A stretch of 64,000 nt of DNA from Janthinobacterium sp. FW305-129 (GCF_020858115.1 NZ_JACYMM010000002.1:248001-312000), one strand, 5' to 3'; shown: positions 33,978 to 44,532, numbered from the stretch's first letter. Numbers and translations are program-made. Notes: generated by a model not told the origin, from the sequence alone.

Positions 33978-34847
33978 ATGAAACTCGCCCACCGCCACAC
34001 CGTGCAAGCCTGGCTGTTCCTCGCCCCGGCCCTGCTGCTGCTGGCCGCCTTTTCCTTCTGGCCCGTCGGCTACGGCTCCGTGCTGGCGTTTACCGATTAC
34101 AGCCTGATACGCGAGACGCGCTTCGTCGGCCTCGACAACTTCCGCTACATCTTCAACAACGAGATGTTCGTCTCGGGCCTGAAGAATTCGCTGATGTTTT
34201 TGCTGATGGTGCCCTTCGTGCAGGTGGGCGCCATCACCCTGGCCGTGCTGGTGAACAACCGCCTGCCCGGCATCCGTTTGTTCCGCGCCGCCTTCTACGT
34301 GCCCGTGGTGACCACCGTGTCCGTCGTCGGCATCATGTGGGGCTTCATGTTTCACGAACAGGGCGCCCTGAACTACGTGATGATGACCTTGAAGCTGGTG
34401 AACGCGCCCGTGGGCTGGCTGTCGAACGACAGCCTGGCCCTGTTCGCCGTCATGTTCGTCACCCTGTGGCGCGGCCTGGGCTGGTACATGGTGATGTACC
34501 TGGCGGCGCTGCAATCGATTCCGTCGGACATGCAGGAAGCGGCCATGCTCGACGGCGCCAACCGCTGGCAGCGCTTCTGGAAGATCACCGTGCCCATGCT
34601 GCGCCCGACCATCATGCTGTGCTCCATCCTGTCCGTGCTGGCGGCCCTGAAGGCTTACCAGGAAGTCGACGTGCTGACCCAGGGCGGCCCGATGAATTCC
34701 ACCTTCACGGCGCTGTATTACGCGTATGACCAGGGCCTCAAACACTTGAAGCTGCCGCGCGCGCTGGCCGCCAGCTTCGTCGTGTCCCTATTCTGCATCG
34801 GTATCGCCCTGCTGTGCCTGCGCTACCTCAAACCCAAGCACCGCTGA
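33978..34847 (+). CDS. ABC sugar transporter permease (UgpA/MalF type)
   Basis: A 289-residue inner-membrane permease with six predicted helices and the EAA loop (MQEAAMLDGANRWQRFWKIT) that contacts the ATPase. AAGGACACC precedes ATG 33978. It is the second gene of the transporter set between the binding protein and the second permease. Confidence 0.92.
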   Translation: MKLAHRHTVQAWLFLAPALLLLAAFSFWPVGYGSVLAFTDYSLIRETRFVGLDNFRYIFNNEMFVSGLKNSLMFLLMVPFVQVGAITLAVLVNNRLPGIRLFRAAFYVPVVTTVSVVGIMWGFMFHEQGALNYVMMTLKLVNAPVGWLSNDSLALFAVMFVTLWRGLGWYMVMYLAALQSIPSDMQEAAMLDGANRWQRFWKITVPMLRPTIMLCSILSVLAALKAYQEVDVLTQGGPMNSTFTALYYAYDQGLKHLKLPRALAASFVVSLFCIGIALLCLRYLKPKHR

Positions 34848-34860
34848 CCGGGGAATGACC

Positions 34861-35697
34861 ATGAAAATCCGTTCCCGCCCCCTGAAAACGCGCCTGCACA
34901 TACTGGGCCACTATGCCGTGCTGTGCGCGATCGCCGTCGTCTGCGTCTTCCCGTTCTGGTGGACGCTGGTGACGGCCATTTCCACGGAAGGCAATATCTT
35001 CGCCTTCCCGCCCACCTTCTGGCCGAAGGCACCGTCCTTCGAGAACTTCATCGAAGTGTTCAACGCGATTCCCATCTGGTCGTTCTTCAAGAACTCCGTG
35101 CTGATCGCCGTGTTCACCGTGTTCTGGAAACTGCTGCTGTGCTCACTGGCCGCGTATCCGCTGGCGCGCCTGAAATTCCGCGGCCGCAAACTTGTGTTCG
35201 GCCTGATCCTCGCCACCTTGGTGCTGCCGTCGGAGGTGAACTTCCTCGTCAACTTCATCACCATCACGCAAATGAGCCTGGTCGACACCTACACGGGCGT
35301 GATCCTGCCCAACGTGGTGACGGCCGTGGCCATCTTGCTGCTCAAGCAGGCGTTCGAGGAAGTGCCGCAAGACCTGATCGACGCGGCCAGGGTCGATGGC
35401 GCCTCCGAGTGGGTGATCTTCAGCCGCATCATGCTGCCGCTGATTACGCCGTGGCTGGCCACCGTCGGCATCCTGACGGCCGTCGAATCGTGGAACGAGT
35501 ACATCTGGCCGTCCATCGTCATGAGCAAGCCCGATGAATTCCCGCTTTCTGTCGGCGTGCTGTATTTGCGCGGCACCTTCGGCAGCAGCACGCGCGTGAT
35601 CGCCGCCGGCACATTGATCACCATCGTGCCGACCCTGCTGGCGTTTTTGTTCACCCAGCGCTTCTTCATGCGCGGCATGGACGGCGCCGTCAAATGA
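34861..35697 (+). CDS. ABC sugar transporter permease (UgpE/MalG type)
   Basis: A 278-residue inner-membrane permease with six helices and EAA loop (DLIDAARVDGASEWVIFSRI). Start: GGGGAATGACCATG offers two in-frame ATGs (34855, 34861); the second has better Shine-Dalgarno spacing. Its stop overlaps the start of the GH3-like gene (ATGA). Confidence 0.92.
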   Translation: MKIRSRPLKTRLHILGHYAVLCAIAVVCVFPFWWTLVTAISTEGNIFAFPPTFWPKAPSFENFIEVFNAIPIWSFFKNSVLIAVFTVFWKLLLCSLAAYPLARLKFRGRKLVFGLILATLVLPSEVNFLVNFITITQMSLVDTYTGVILPNVVTAVAILLLKQAFEEVPQDLIDAARVDGASEWVIFSRIMLPLITPWLATVGILTAVESWNEYIWPSIVMSKPDEFPLSVGVLYLRGTFGSSTRVIAAGTLITIVPTLLAFLFTQRFFMRGMDGAVK

Positions 35698-36692
35698 GCG
35701 CCGCCATCGCCACCGACCTGCGCCTGCTGGCTGGCCAGCTGCTGATGACGGGCATCGCCGGCACCGGGCTCGATGCGGCCACGGCGCAGTGGCTGCGGCA
35801 GAACGGCATCCGCGCCGTGTGCCTGCGCGCGGCCAATCTGCGCGATGCGGCGCAGCTGACGCGCCTGAGCACGGACTTGCGCCGCGCCCTGGGTCCGCAG
35901 GCGCTGATCGCCATCGACCCGGCCGGCATGCCTCCCGCTTATCCGGCCTGGCTGCCGCAGCCACCGGACGCCATGGACCTGTGCGCCCTTGGCGACGCGG
36001 AACTGGCCAACGGCACGGGCGCGGCGACGGCGCGCGGCTTGCGCGCACTGGGCATCAACTGGCTGCTGGCGCCCCTGATCAATCTCGATACGGCTGCCGG
36101 ACAGGCGCCGGGCGCGGCGCAGGCGTTTGGCGGCGATCCGGCACAAGCGGCCGCCATGGCGCACGCATGGACGGCGGGCTGCCAGGCCGAGGGCGTGGCG
36201 TGCTGCGCCAGGCTGTACCTGCCGCAGCACGGCGCCGGCAGCCCTCTCCCCAGCGTCGACAAGACCCGCTCGCAGCTGGAAGAACACGATTTCGTGCCGT
36301 TTCGCCGGGCCGCCGCGCAGACGGCCTCGATGATGAGCGCGCACGTGGCCTATCCGGCCCTCGATGAAAACCAGCCCGCCAGCCTGTCGCACGCGGTGAT
36401 GCACGGCGTGCTGCTCGCGCCGGGCATCGATGCGCAGGGCGGGCATGTCGGCGCGCGCGCCCTGGCCGCCGGCGCCGACATGGCGCTGCTGGCCGATGCC
36501 GCGCAGCTGCCGGCCGCGCTGGACGCCGTCGGCGCCGCGCTGGCCTCTGGCGCCCTGCCGCTGCAGGCGGTGGGCACGCGGCTGCAGCGCCTGGCCGCGA
36601 TGGCCGCACGCTACCCGGCCGGCGCCGGCGTGTACGCGCAGGAGGCGGCCGACCGCATCATCATGGCCGAGGCCAGGCGGCGCTGCCAGTGA
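35694..36692 (+). CDS. degenerate GH3 (NagZ-like) protein, probably catalytically inactive
   Basis: A 332-residue protein aligned by eye with the NagZ beta-N-acetylhexosaminidase domain: barrel segments such as MMSAHVAYPALDENQPASLS correspond to MPAHVIYSDVDPRPAS of E. coli NagZ. The functional motifs are altered: DQEGGRVQR is DPAGMPPAY, KHFPGHG is LYLPQHG, the DSH acid/base loop is absent, and the nucleophile SDD is replaced around VLLAPGIDAQ. No signal peptide. It overlaps the permease gene by 4 bp, so it is expressed with the transporter and might be a sugar-binding or regulatory pseudoenzyme. Confidence 0.75.
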   Translation: MSAAIATDLRLLAGQLLMTGIAGTGLDAATAQWLRQNGIRAVCLRAANLRDAAQLTRLSTDLRRALGPQALIAIDPAGMPPAYPAWLPQPPDAMDLCALGDAELANGTGAATARGLRALGINWLLAPLINLDTAAGQAPGAAQAFGGDPAQAAAMAHAWTAGCQAEGVACCARLYLPQHGAGSPLPSVDKTRSQLEEHDFVPFRRAAAQTASMMSAHVAYPALDENQPASLSHAVMHGVLLAPGIDAQGGHVGARALAAGADMALLADAAQLPAALDAVGAALASGALPLQAVGTRLQRLAAMAARYPAGAGVYAQEAADRIIMAEARRRCQ

Positions 36693-36749
36693 GCGCCGCC
36701 CTTGCCACCGAATCAAACCGCACTTTCAAGACGACCCGAGGAAGCATCC

Positions 36750-38096
36750 ATGAATGACAAGACCAGCAGCAGCAACAGTAGCAAGGGCGGCGTCCGCAGC
36801 CCGATTTCGTGGGTGCCCACCTTGTACTTCGCCCAGGGCTTGCCGTTTTACGCGGTCGCCCTGGTGGCCGGCCTGATGTTCAAGAGCATGGGGGTGCCGA
36901 ACGACCAGATCGCCCGCTGGACGGGCCTGATCGGCTTCGCCTGGGTCTTCAAGTCGCTGTGGAGCCCCTTCCTGGAGCTGGCGTCGAGCAAGAAGACCAT
37001 GGTGGTGCTGTTCCAGTTCGCCGGTGGCCTGAGCCTGGGCCTGATCGCGCTGGCGCTGCAAACGCCGCTGTGGTTCGCCGCCTGCATCGCCGTGCTGTTC
37101 GTCGCCGCGCTGGCCTCGTCCACGCACGACATCGTCTGCGACGGCCTGTACATCGCCAGCCTGTCCGACAAGCAGCAGGCGGCCTACGCGGGCTGGCAGG
37201 GCGCCTTCTTCAATGCGGGCAAATTCATCTCGCTGGGCGGCCTGGTGATCCTGGCCGGCTACCTGGAAAAAAACATCGGCGTCAAGCCCGCCTGGTCGGT
37301 GATTTTCCTGATCATCGGCGCCATGATGGTGTCGCTGGCCGCGTACCACCTGTGGGCGCTGCCGCAGGTGCGCAACGCAGCCGTGGCCGACAAGAGCGTG
37401 GCAGGCATCAGCCGCACCCTGTGGGACGTGCTGGTGGACTTCCTGAAAAAACCGGGCATCTGGGGCATGATCGCCTTCATCATCCTGTTCCGCGCGGGCG
37501 AGGCGCAAGTGCAGACCATCGGCCCGCTGTTCCTGCGCGAAGCGCGCGAACTGGGCGGCCTGGGCCTGTCGACGACGGAAGTGGGCGCCGTGTACGGCAC
37601 GGCCGGCACGGTCGCCTTCCTGCTGGGCAGCATCGGCGGCGGCTATTTCACGTCCTGGCTGGGCCTGAAGCGCGCCATGCTGTTCCTGATCCTGGCCATG
37701 AACTTGCCGAACCTGGTGTTCTACTACCTGAGCCACAGCATGCCCACCGATCTGACCCTGATCACGGCCGCGCTCAGCGTGGAGATGTTCGGCTATGGCT
37801 TCGGCTTCGTCGGCCTGATCCTGTTCATGATGCAGGTGGTCTCCGTCGGCAAGTACCAGACGGCCCACTATGCGTTTGCCACCGGCGTGATGCAGCTGGG
37901 CTTCGTGCTGTTCAAGATGATCAGCGGCGACATCCAGACGGCGCTCGGCTACAAGACCTTTTTCCTGTGGGTGCTGGTGTCGGCCCTGCCCGTCCTGATC
38001 CTGTCGCGCTTCATGCGCATCGGCCCCAAGGACGCCGCCGGCAAGCCCGACCTGAGCAAGGCCGATTCCCCCCAGGCGCCAGCCAGCGCCAGCTAA
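36750..38096 (+). CDS. MFS transporter, AmpG-like
   Basis: A 448-residue twelve-helix permease of the AmpG/PAT branch (PTLYFAQGLPFYAVALVAGL, then KSLWSPFLELAS). AmpG imports anhydromuropeptides containing GlcNAc; this copy, inside a GlcNAc locus, may import GlcNAc disaccharides or similar. GAGGAAGCATCC precedes ATG 36750. It interrupts the ABC genes, sitting between the GH3-like gene and the ABC ATPase. Confidence 0.85.
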   Translation: MNDKTSSSNSSKGGVRSPISWVPTLYFAQGLPFYAVALVAGLMFKSMGVPNDQIARWTGLIGFAWVFKSLWSPFLELASSKKTMVVLFQFAGGLSLGLIALALQTPLWFAACIAVLFVAALASSTHDIVCDGLYIASLSDKQQAAYAGWQGAFFNAGKFISLGGLVILAGYLEKNIGVKPAWSVIFLIIGAMMVSLAAYHLWALPQVRNAAVADKSVAGISRTLWDVLVDFLKKPGIWGMIAFIILFRAGEAQVQTIGPLFLREARELGGLGLSTTEVGAVYGTAGTVAFLLGSIGGGYFTSWLGLKRAMLFLILAMNLPNLVFYYLSHSMPTDLTLITAALSVEMFGYGFGFVGLILFMMQVVSVGKYQTAHYAFATGVMQLGFVLFKMISGDIQTALGYKTFFLWVLVSALPVLILSRFMRIGPKDAAGKPDLSKADSPQAPASAS

Positions 38097-38110
38097 GATA
38101 GAACCACTCC

Positions 38111-39244
<1,134 letters not shown>

Positions 39245-39404
39245 CAATAGCCGCTTTGTATCATGCCGCTTCTGTTTGACTTACGCAGGCAGAACGGCAG
39301 AAATGTGTTTTTTCGAGCTTCCTTGCCCCTCTGGCAATGCCACTGCACGATGTTGCGGCTGCCACTGCAGGTGCGTATTTTTGTTATTGATTGAAGGATA
39401 ACCC

Positions 39405-40709
39405 ATGTCCCAATTCCGTCTTGCCCGTCTTAGCCTGCTCCTGGCCGCCATCGGCCTGAACTGCCTGCCCACCCTGTCGCACGCGCAGGATGCCAAGCCG
39501 GCTGCCGCCGCTGCCGCTCCAGCCGACACGGTGCGCCCTGAAGTGTTCAAACTGCTCGATCCAGCCGCCGTGAAGGCGTCGATGGATGCCAAAAACTACG
39601 CCGACGTGCAAAGCCGCATCGACCAGGCTGCCGCCATTCCGGCCCTGACGCCCTACGAATTGTTCGTGCTGAACCGCCTGCGCGTGGCGCTAGCCTCGAC
39701 CACCAACAATGCGGCCATGGCCATGACGGCGCTGGAAGCGGTGATCGAATCTGGCAAGCTGGACAAGAAATCGGAAGGCGACTTCATCCAGGCACTGGCG
39801 AACTACCACTACAACGCCAAGGATTACCCGAACGCCATCAAATGGTTCACCCGTTACCAGACAGCAACGGGCGACGTGGCGGCCGTACGTCCCTACATCA
39901 TCCGCGCCTATTACTTCAGCAATGATTTCGCGCGCGCCAAACAGGAACTGATGGCCGACGTGACGGCCAAGCAGCAAGCGGGCAAGACGCCGAGCATCGA
40001 AGAACTGCAATTGCTGGCCAATACGGGCTCGAAGAGCAAGGATCCAGCCACTTACCTGGTCGCCATGGAAAACCTGGTGCGCTACTACCCGTCGGACGAC
40101 TACTGGAGCGACCTGCTGGGCCGTCTGCAGGGCAAGGCCGGCTATTCGGACCGCTTCGCGCTGGACGTGCTGCGCCTGCAATTCAAGGCCGTCGACACCA
40201 TGCCGCCACAGGATTACAGCGACATGGCTGAAATCGCCTTGCAGAACGCCTTCCCGACGGAAGCGAAAAAAGTCCTCGACGCCGGCTTTGCCAAAGGCGT
40301 GCTGGGCACGGGCGCGAATGCCGCCAAGCACAAGAAACTGCGCGACCAGGCCACCAAGGCTGCCGCCGACGATGCGAAAAACATCGCCAGCGGCGAAGCG
40401 TCGGCCATGAGGAGCAAGGATGGCACGGGCTTGATCAACCTCGGCTACGCCTTCGTGACGATGGACCAGTTCGACAAAGGTATCGACCTGATCCAGAAAG
40501 GCATCGCCAAGGGCGGCCTGAAGCGTGCTGAAGACGCCAAGCTGCGCCTCGGCTATTCCTACGCCATGGCCGGCAAGAAAGATGAAGCCATCAAGGTCCT
40601 GGAAACGGTCAAGGGCGGCGATGGCGTGGGCGACCTGGCACGCTACTGGATCCTGTGGCTGAACCGTCCTGCCACGGCAGCGGTGGCGCCGGCAGCAGCG
40701 GCCCAGTAA
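39405..40709 (+). CDS. exported tetratricopeptide-like repeat protein
   Basis: A 434-residue exported protein (signal peptide about 1-27, ending LSHAQ). The rest is mostly helical repeats of TPR/SEL1 type: for example FIQALANYHYNAKDYPNAIK, IIRAYYFSNDFARAKQEL, LINLGYAFVTMDQFDKGIDL and LRLGYSYAMAGKKDEAIKVL. Short Ala-rich stretches lie at both ends. Such proteins often work in periplasmic or outer-membrane assembly; TPR partners accompany TonB-receptor sugar loci in related bacteria. It follows ugpC by 160 bp and has its own terminator. Confidence 0.8.
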   Translation: MSQFRLARLSLLLAAIGLNCLPTLSHAQDAKPAAAAAAPADTVRPEVFKLLDPAAVKASMDAKNYADVQSRIDQAAAIPALTPYELFVLNRLRVALASTTNNAAMAMTALEAVIESGKLDKKSEGDFIQALANYHYNAKDYPNAIKWFTRYQTATGDVAAVRPYIIRAYYFSNDFARAKQELMADVTAKQQAGKTPSIEELQLLANTGSKSKDPATYLVAMENLVRYYPSDDYWSDLLGRLQGKAGYSDRFALDVLRLQFKAVDTMPPQDYSDMAEIALQNAFPTEAKKVLDAGFAKGVLGTGANAAKHKKLRDQATKAAADDAKNIASGEASAMRSKDGTGLINLGYAFVTMDQFDKGIDLIQKGIAKGGLKRAEDAKLRLGYSYAMAGKKDEAIKVLETVKGGDGVGDLARYWILWLNRPATAAVAPAAAAQ

Positions 40710-40735
40710 TTCCTGCTCCCTGCCACATGCGCAAG

Positions 40736-40770
40736 GCAGTTCCCGGCTCAGGCCGGGGCTGCTTTTTTTT
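40736..40770 (+). terminator. rho-independent terminator of the TPR gene
   Basis: GCAG..CCCGGC-tcag-GCCGGG..CTGC hairpin followed by T8, 27 bp after the stop. Confidence 0.85.
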
Positions 40771-40790
40771 CGACCTTTTTTCATCCTGCC

Positions 40791-41990
40791 ATGCCGCCAG
40801 CCACCGCCCCCGCACCCGCACCTGAACGATTGATCAGCCTGGACGCCTTCCGCGGCTTCGTCATCGTCACCATGATCTGGGTCAACTACCTGGCCGGCAT
40901 GCCCGGCATTGCCTTCTGGCTCGAACATGCGGGACCGCGCGCCGACGGCATCACCGTGCCCGACCTGGTCTTTCCCGGCTTTCTGTTCATGGTCGGCATG
41001 GCCATTCCGCTCGCCTTGCAGCGCCATTGCGGCCACGTCACGCCGGCCTTGCTGGGACGCCTGCTGTGGCGCTCCGCCAGCCTGATGCTGGCCGGCGTGG
41101 TGCTGGCGAACGCCTACCGCTACGATGCGCAGGCGGCGCTGCTGCCGCACGCCGTCTACTTCCTGCTGTTTTATATGGCCATGATACTGCTGTGGCGCCA
41201 GGGCGCGGGCAAGCTGGAGCTGGCCGCGGGCGGCGCGCTGATGCTGTTCCTATTGGCAACTTTTCGAGGGAAATTGAACAGCGAGTTTTCCAGCACCTGG
41301 CTGCAGCCGTCGTGGTGGGGCATCCTCGGCATGATAGGCTGGGCGTATCTGCTGTGCAGCCTGCTGTACCTGGCATGCCAGGGTAGCGGCACGGCGCTGA
41401 TGGGCGTATTTTCCCTGCTGATCGTGCTGTACATGGGGGGCACGGCGGGCAGCCTGGATTTCTTGCCGGCTGGCGTGAACGCCATCGTCAACGTACCGCA
41501 AGTGCTCGGTTCGACGGCGGCCAATGTGCTGGCCGGCACCCTGGTGGGCCAGCTGTTCCTGCGCGGTGCCGCCCTGAGCCATGGGCAGCGCATCCGTTTC
41601 ATGGCGTGGTTCGCGCTGGGCTTGCTGGCGGCCGGCCTGCTGCTGCGGCCGTATCACCACATCAACAAGATCGCGGCGACGGAATCGTACACGCTCGTGT
41701 GCAGCGCCCTCATCCTGGCCCTGTTCCTCGTGTTTTATGTCGTCATCGACGTGTGGCGCTGGCGCGCCTGGGCGGTGGTATTGTTGCCTGCCGGCACCAA
41801 TGCCCTGTTCGCCTACATCGTGCCCGACCTGTGGCAGCAACTGGCGGCCGTGCTGCACCTGCCGCGCTTCTGGTGGCCCTGGCTGGAAACGGGCGGCGCG
41901 GCGGGCCTGTGGAATGCCGCCGCCGTCACCGCCCTGATGCTGGCCTTCACCGCGCTGGCCACGCGCTACGGATTAAAACTGAAGTTCTAG
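40791..41990 (+). CDS. NagX-like / heparan-alpha-glucosaminide N-acetyltransferase family membrane protein (copy 1)
   Basis: A 399-residue polytopic protein of the DUF5009/HGSNAT family (LISLDAFRGFVIVTMIWVNY, then VPDLVFPGFLFMVGMAIPLA). Members in nag loci are called NagX and are presumed to acetylate glucosamine residues using cytosolic acetyl-CoA, or to transport GlcNAc; neither is proven. About ten helices are predicted. No good ribosome site is seen for ATG 40791. It converges on copy 2 with a 4-bp overlap. Confidence 0.83.
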   Translation: MPPATAPAPAPERLISLDAFRGFVIVTMIWVNYLAGMPGIAFWLEHAGPRADGITVPDLVFPGFLFMVGMAIPLALQRHCGHVTPALLGRLLWRSASLMLAGVVLANAYRYDAQAALLPHAVYFLLFYMAMILLWRQGAGKLELAAGGALMLFLLATFRGKLNSEFSSTWLQPSWWGILGMIGWAYLLCSLLYLACQGSGTALMGVFSLLIVLYMGGTAGSLDFLPAGVNAIVNVPQVLGSTAANVLAGTLVGQLFLRGAALSHGQRIRFMAWFALGLLAAGLLLRPYHHINKIAATESYTLVCSALILALFLVFYVVIDVWRWRAWAVVLLPAGTNALFAYIVPDLWQQLAAVLHLPRFWWPWLETGGAAGLWNAAAVTALMLAFTALATRYGLKLKF

Positions 41991-43099
41991 ACCTTGATAT
42001 AGATCTTGCGCTTGTCCATGGCGTAGGCGATCAGCCAGCACAGCAGCATGAAGCTGACGGCAAACAGCAGCGAGCCCATGCGCACCGGCGCCCAGCCCGT
42101 AAAGCCGTGCTGGTACAGCCACTGGTACAGGTTGCCGCTGCCGATGCGCACGGTGAACGCGATGATCACCAGCACTTCCGACACCAGGTAGATGAACAGG
42201 GTGTTCTTGCCGAAGACTTCAAAGAAGTAGGTCCAGCCCGTCATTTGACGCACGTCAATGATGAACATCAACAGTGCCAGCAGCAGCAAGTCCAGGCCGA
42301 TGCCCAGCATCACGTAAGAGCTGGTCCACAGCTTCTTGTTAATCGGAAACACTTCATTCCAGCACAAGGCCACCGCCACGCAAATGGCACCGGCCACGGC
42401 CAGCTGAACCAAGCTGGCGCGCAGCCGTGCCGGCGCCGTCTGGCGCAGGAAACTGCCCGCCAGATAGCCGGCAATCACATTGACGATGGCTGGCAAGGTG
42501 CCCAGCACTCCCTCCGGGTCGAAGGCGATGCCTTCGCCGTGGTACAAATGGCTGTCGCCCAGCAAGATCAGGTCCAGCTTGGCCGGCGCGTTGCCGTGCA
42601 GGCTGTAGTCGCCCCAGGTCGCCAGGATGGCCCAGTAGCCGAGCAAGGCGCAGGCGCTGAAGACGAGCGCACCGCGCGTCTTCCAGTAATGGAGGATCAG
42701 GGCGGCGGCCAGGTAGCACACGGCGATGCGCTGCAGCACGCCGGGAATGCGCGTGTGCGACAGCGGCGACCAGGCGAACTGGCCCGCGTCGTCGATCTTG
42801 AAGAAAGGAAACCAGTACAGCAAAAAGCCCAGCAGAAAGATCAGCGCGCTGCGCTTGCACAGCTTGGCCAGCACGGCGCCATGGCCCAGGTGCTCATATT
42901 TCCCCAGCGCAAAGGCCAGCGCATTGCCGACGACAAACAAAAAGCTGGGAAAGACCAGGTCCGTCACAGTAAAACCATGCCATTCGGCATGCAGGAACGG
43001 CGCATACACGCTGCCCCAGTCGCCGGGCGTATTGACGACGATCATCAGGGCGACGGTCAGGCCGCGCAGGACGTCGAGGGCGAGGTAGCGCTGGTTCAT
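41987..43099 (-). CDS. nagX: NagX-like / heparan-alpha-glucosaminide N-acetyltransferase family membrane protein (copy 2)
   Basis: A 370-residue polytopic protein of the same family (LALDVLRGLTVALMIVVNTP, then TVTDLVFPSFLFVVGNALAF), closer to the Shewanella NagX form, with the basic tail DKRKIYIKV. The conserved segment PGVLQRIAVCYLAAALILHY follows the third helix group. Its start overlaps the chitinase stop (43096), so the two are co-transcribed: chitinase then NagX. Confidence 0.87.
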   Translation of the reverse strand: MNQRYLALDVLRGLTVALMIVVNTPGDWGSVYAPFLHAEWHGFTVTDLVFPSFLFVVGNALAFALGKYEHLGHGAVLAKLCKRSALIFLLGFLLYWFPFFKIDDAGQFAWSPLSHTRIPGVLQRIAVCYLAAALILHYWKTRGALVFSACALLGYWAILATWGDYSLHGNAPAKLDLILLGDSHLYHGEGIAFDPEGVLGTLPAIVNVIAGYLAGSFLRQTAPARLRASLVQLAVAGAICVAVALCWNEVFPINKKLWTSSYVMLGIGLDLLLLALLMFIIDVRQMTGWTYFFEVFGKNTLFIYLVSEVLVIIAFTVRIGSGNLYQWLYQHGFTGWAPVRMGSLLFAVSFMLLCWLIAYAMDKRKIYIKV

Positions 43100-44409
43100 G
43101 GCTGCGCCCCCTTCAGGACAGGCGCCAGGGCCGAGCCCAGCACATGTTGCGCATCGCCGCTCAATTCCCAGAACATGCCACCGCGCAAGCCCTTGTCGCG
43201 GATATAGCGCACTTTGTGGGCCACCGACTGCGCATCTTCATAGCTGATGAACACGCCGCTGTCGCGGTTGTACAGATACGGCACTTGCGACGCGGCATTC
43301 CAATGGCGCTGGAAGCCCCGCGCGCCCTGGCCGTCGACCAGATACCCTTGCTCCAGCAGATGCCGGTAAGTAAATGTCGGCGTAGCGTCATTGCCGCTGG
43401 CCGCGCCCTGGCAAGGCTGGTACAGGCCATCGCCACGGGGGCCGGCGGCGCACTGCTTCCAGCCATAGCCATAGAAGGGCACGCCCAGCACCAGCTTGGC
43501 CGCCGGCACGCCGGCGCGCAGGAAACGCGTCACGGTGGCGTCCGCATACAGGTGCTTGTCGCGCTGCGGGTCGGCGGGGTCGGCGTACAGGGGCGCCAGC
43601 TGGCCGTTCTCGGCATCCCACACGCCGCGGTAGTCGTACGTCATCAGGTTGATCCAGTCCAGCTGCGCCGCCAGGCGGACGATCCAGCCGGGCGCGGCGT
43701 CGCTGTCATCGGTCAGGCTGGCGTGCGCGCCGGCGGCGATGGTGATCAGGTAATGGCGGCCGGCCGCCTGCTTGCCAGCCTGGTCGAAGGCGCTGCGCAA
43801 TTCGCTGGCCAGGCGCACATAGTTTTCCTTGTCGTCGCTGCGGTGGCAGAGGCGGCCTTCGATACAGGGAATGCCCCCCGTGGCCGGATGTTCCCAGTCG
43901 ATATCGATGCCATCGAGGCCATGGCGGCGCACCAGCTCCAGCGCGGAAGCGATAAACGCCTGGCGCGCGGCCGGCGTGGCGGCCACGTCCGAAAAACGGT
44001 TCGACCAGATCCAGCCGCCCACGGACAGCAGGACGCGCAGCTGCGGATTGCTTTGCTTGAGCGCATTGAGCTTGCGCAAGTTGTCGGCGTCGGCTTGCGG
44101 CGCCGGCAGCACGATGCTGCCATTGGCCGGCCGGGATGGCTGGCCGGCTGCATCGAGGCAGGCGCTCACGCCGCCGCCCTCGGGCGCGGGGTTGCCATGT
44201 TCGCCATCCCAGCAAATGTCGGCGAACGCGTACTGGATCAGGCTGACATTGCTGGCGCGAATATTGTGCTCGTTAACGGGAAAATCGGCCGATTTCCAGC
44301 CGGGATAGTAAGCCACCACTTCCGGCGCCAGGTTCGGCGCGGCGGGAGCGGCGGAGGCGGCCAGTGGCAGCGCGCAGGCGAAGCAAGCCAGCATTGCGTG
44401 TAAGGTCAT
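43096..44409 (-). CDS. secreted GH18 chitinase
   Basis: A 437-residue glycoside hydrolase family 18 enzyme with a signal peptide (about 1-21). The chitinase signature DGIDIDWE spans 166-173 with catalytic Glu173 and Asp171, preceded by SVGGW (129-133). MTYDYRGVWD and GVPFYGYGW supply the substrate-binding tail of the barrel. No chitin-binding domain is seen. It cleaves chitin or chitooligosaccharides outside the cytoplasm to feed the TonB receptor encoded upstream. The ribosome site is weak; the gene follows the receptor terminator. Confidence 0.93.
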   Translation of the reverse strand: MTLHAMLACFACALPLAASAAPAAPNLAPEVVAYYPGWKSADFPVNEHNIRASNVSLIQYAFADICWDGEHGNPAPEGGGVSACLDAAGQPSRPANGSIVLPAPQADADNLRKLNALKQSNPQLRVLLSVGGWIWSNRFSDVAATPAARQAFIASALELVRRHGLDGIDIDWEHPATGGIPCIEGRLCHRSDDKENYVRLASELRSAFDQAGKQAAGRHYLITIAAGAHASLTDDSDAAPGWIVRLAAQLDWINLMTYDYRGVWDAENGQLAPLYADPADPQRDKHLYADATVTRFLRAGVPAAKLVLGVPFYGYGWKQCAAGPRGDGLYQPCQGAASGNDATPTFTYRHLLEQGYLVDGQGARGFQRHWNAASQVPYLYNRDSGVFISYEDAQSVAHKVRYIRDKGLRGGMFWELSGDAQHVLGSALAPVLKGAQP

Positions 44410-44444
44410 CGGAGGTATCCCAACATATAAAAAAGCCATCTTGC

Positions 44445-44482
44445 AATAAAAAAATGGCGGAGCCAGCTGCGCTCCGCCATTG
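44445..44482 (-). terminator. terminator of the TonB-dependent receptor gene
   Basis: Minus strand AATGGCGGAGC/GCTCCGCCATT with a 7-base loop, then T7; 51 bp after the receptor stop and before the chitinase start, so chitinase read-through would need to escape it. Confidence 0.9.
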
Positions 44483-44532
44483 TCATGCCATCCCGGGTGT
44501 CCGCCGGGAGGCATTAACTAAATAAAAACGTA

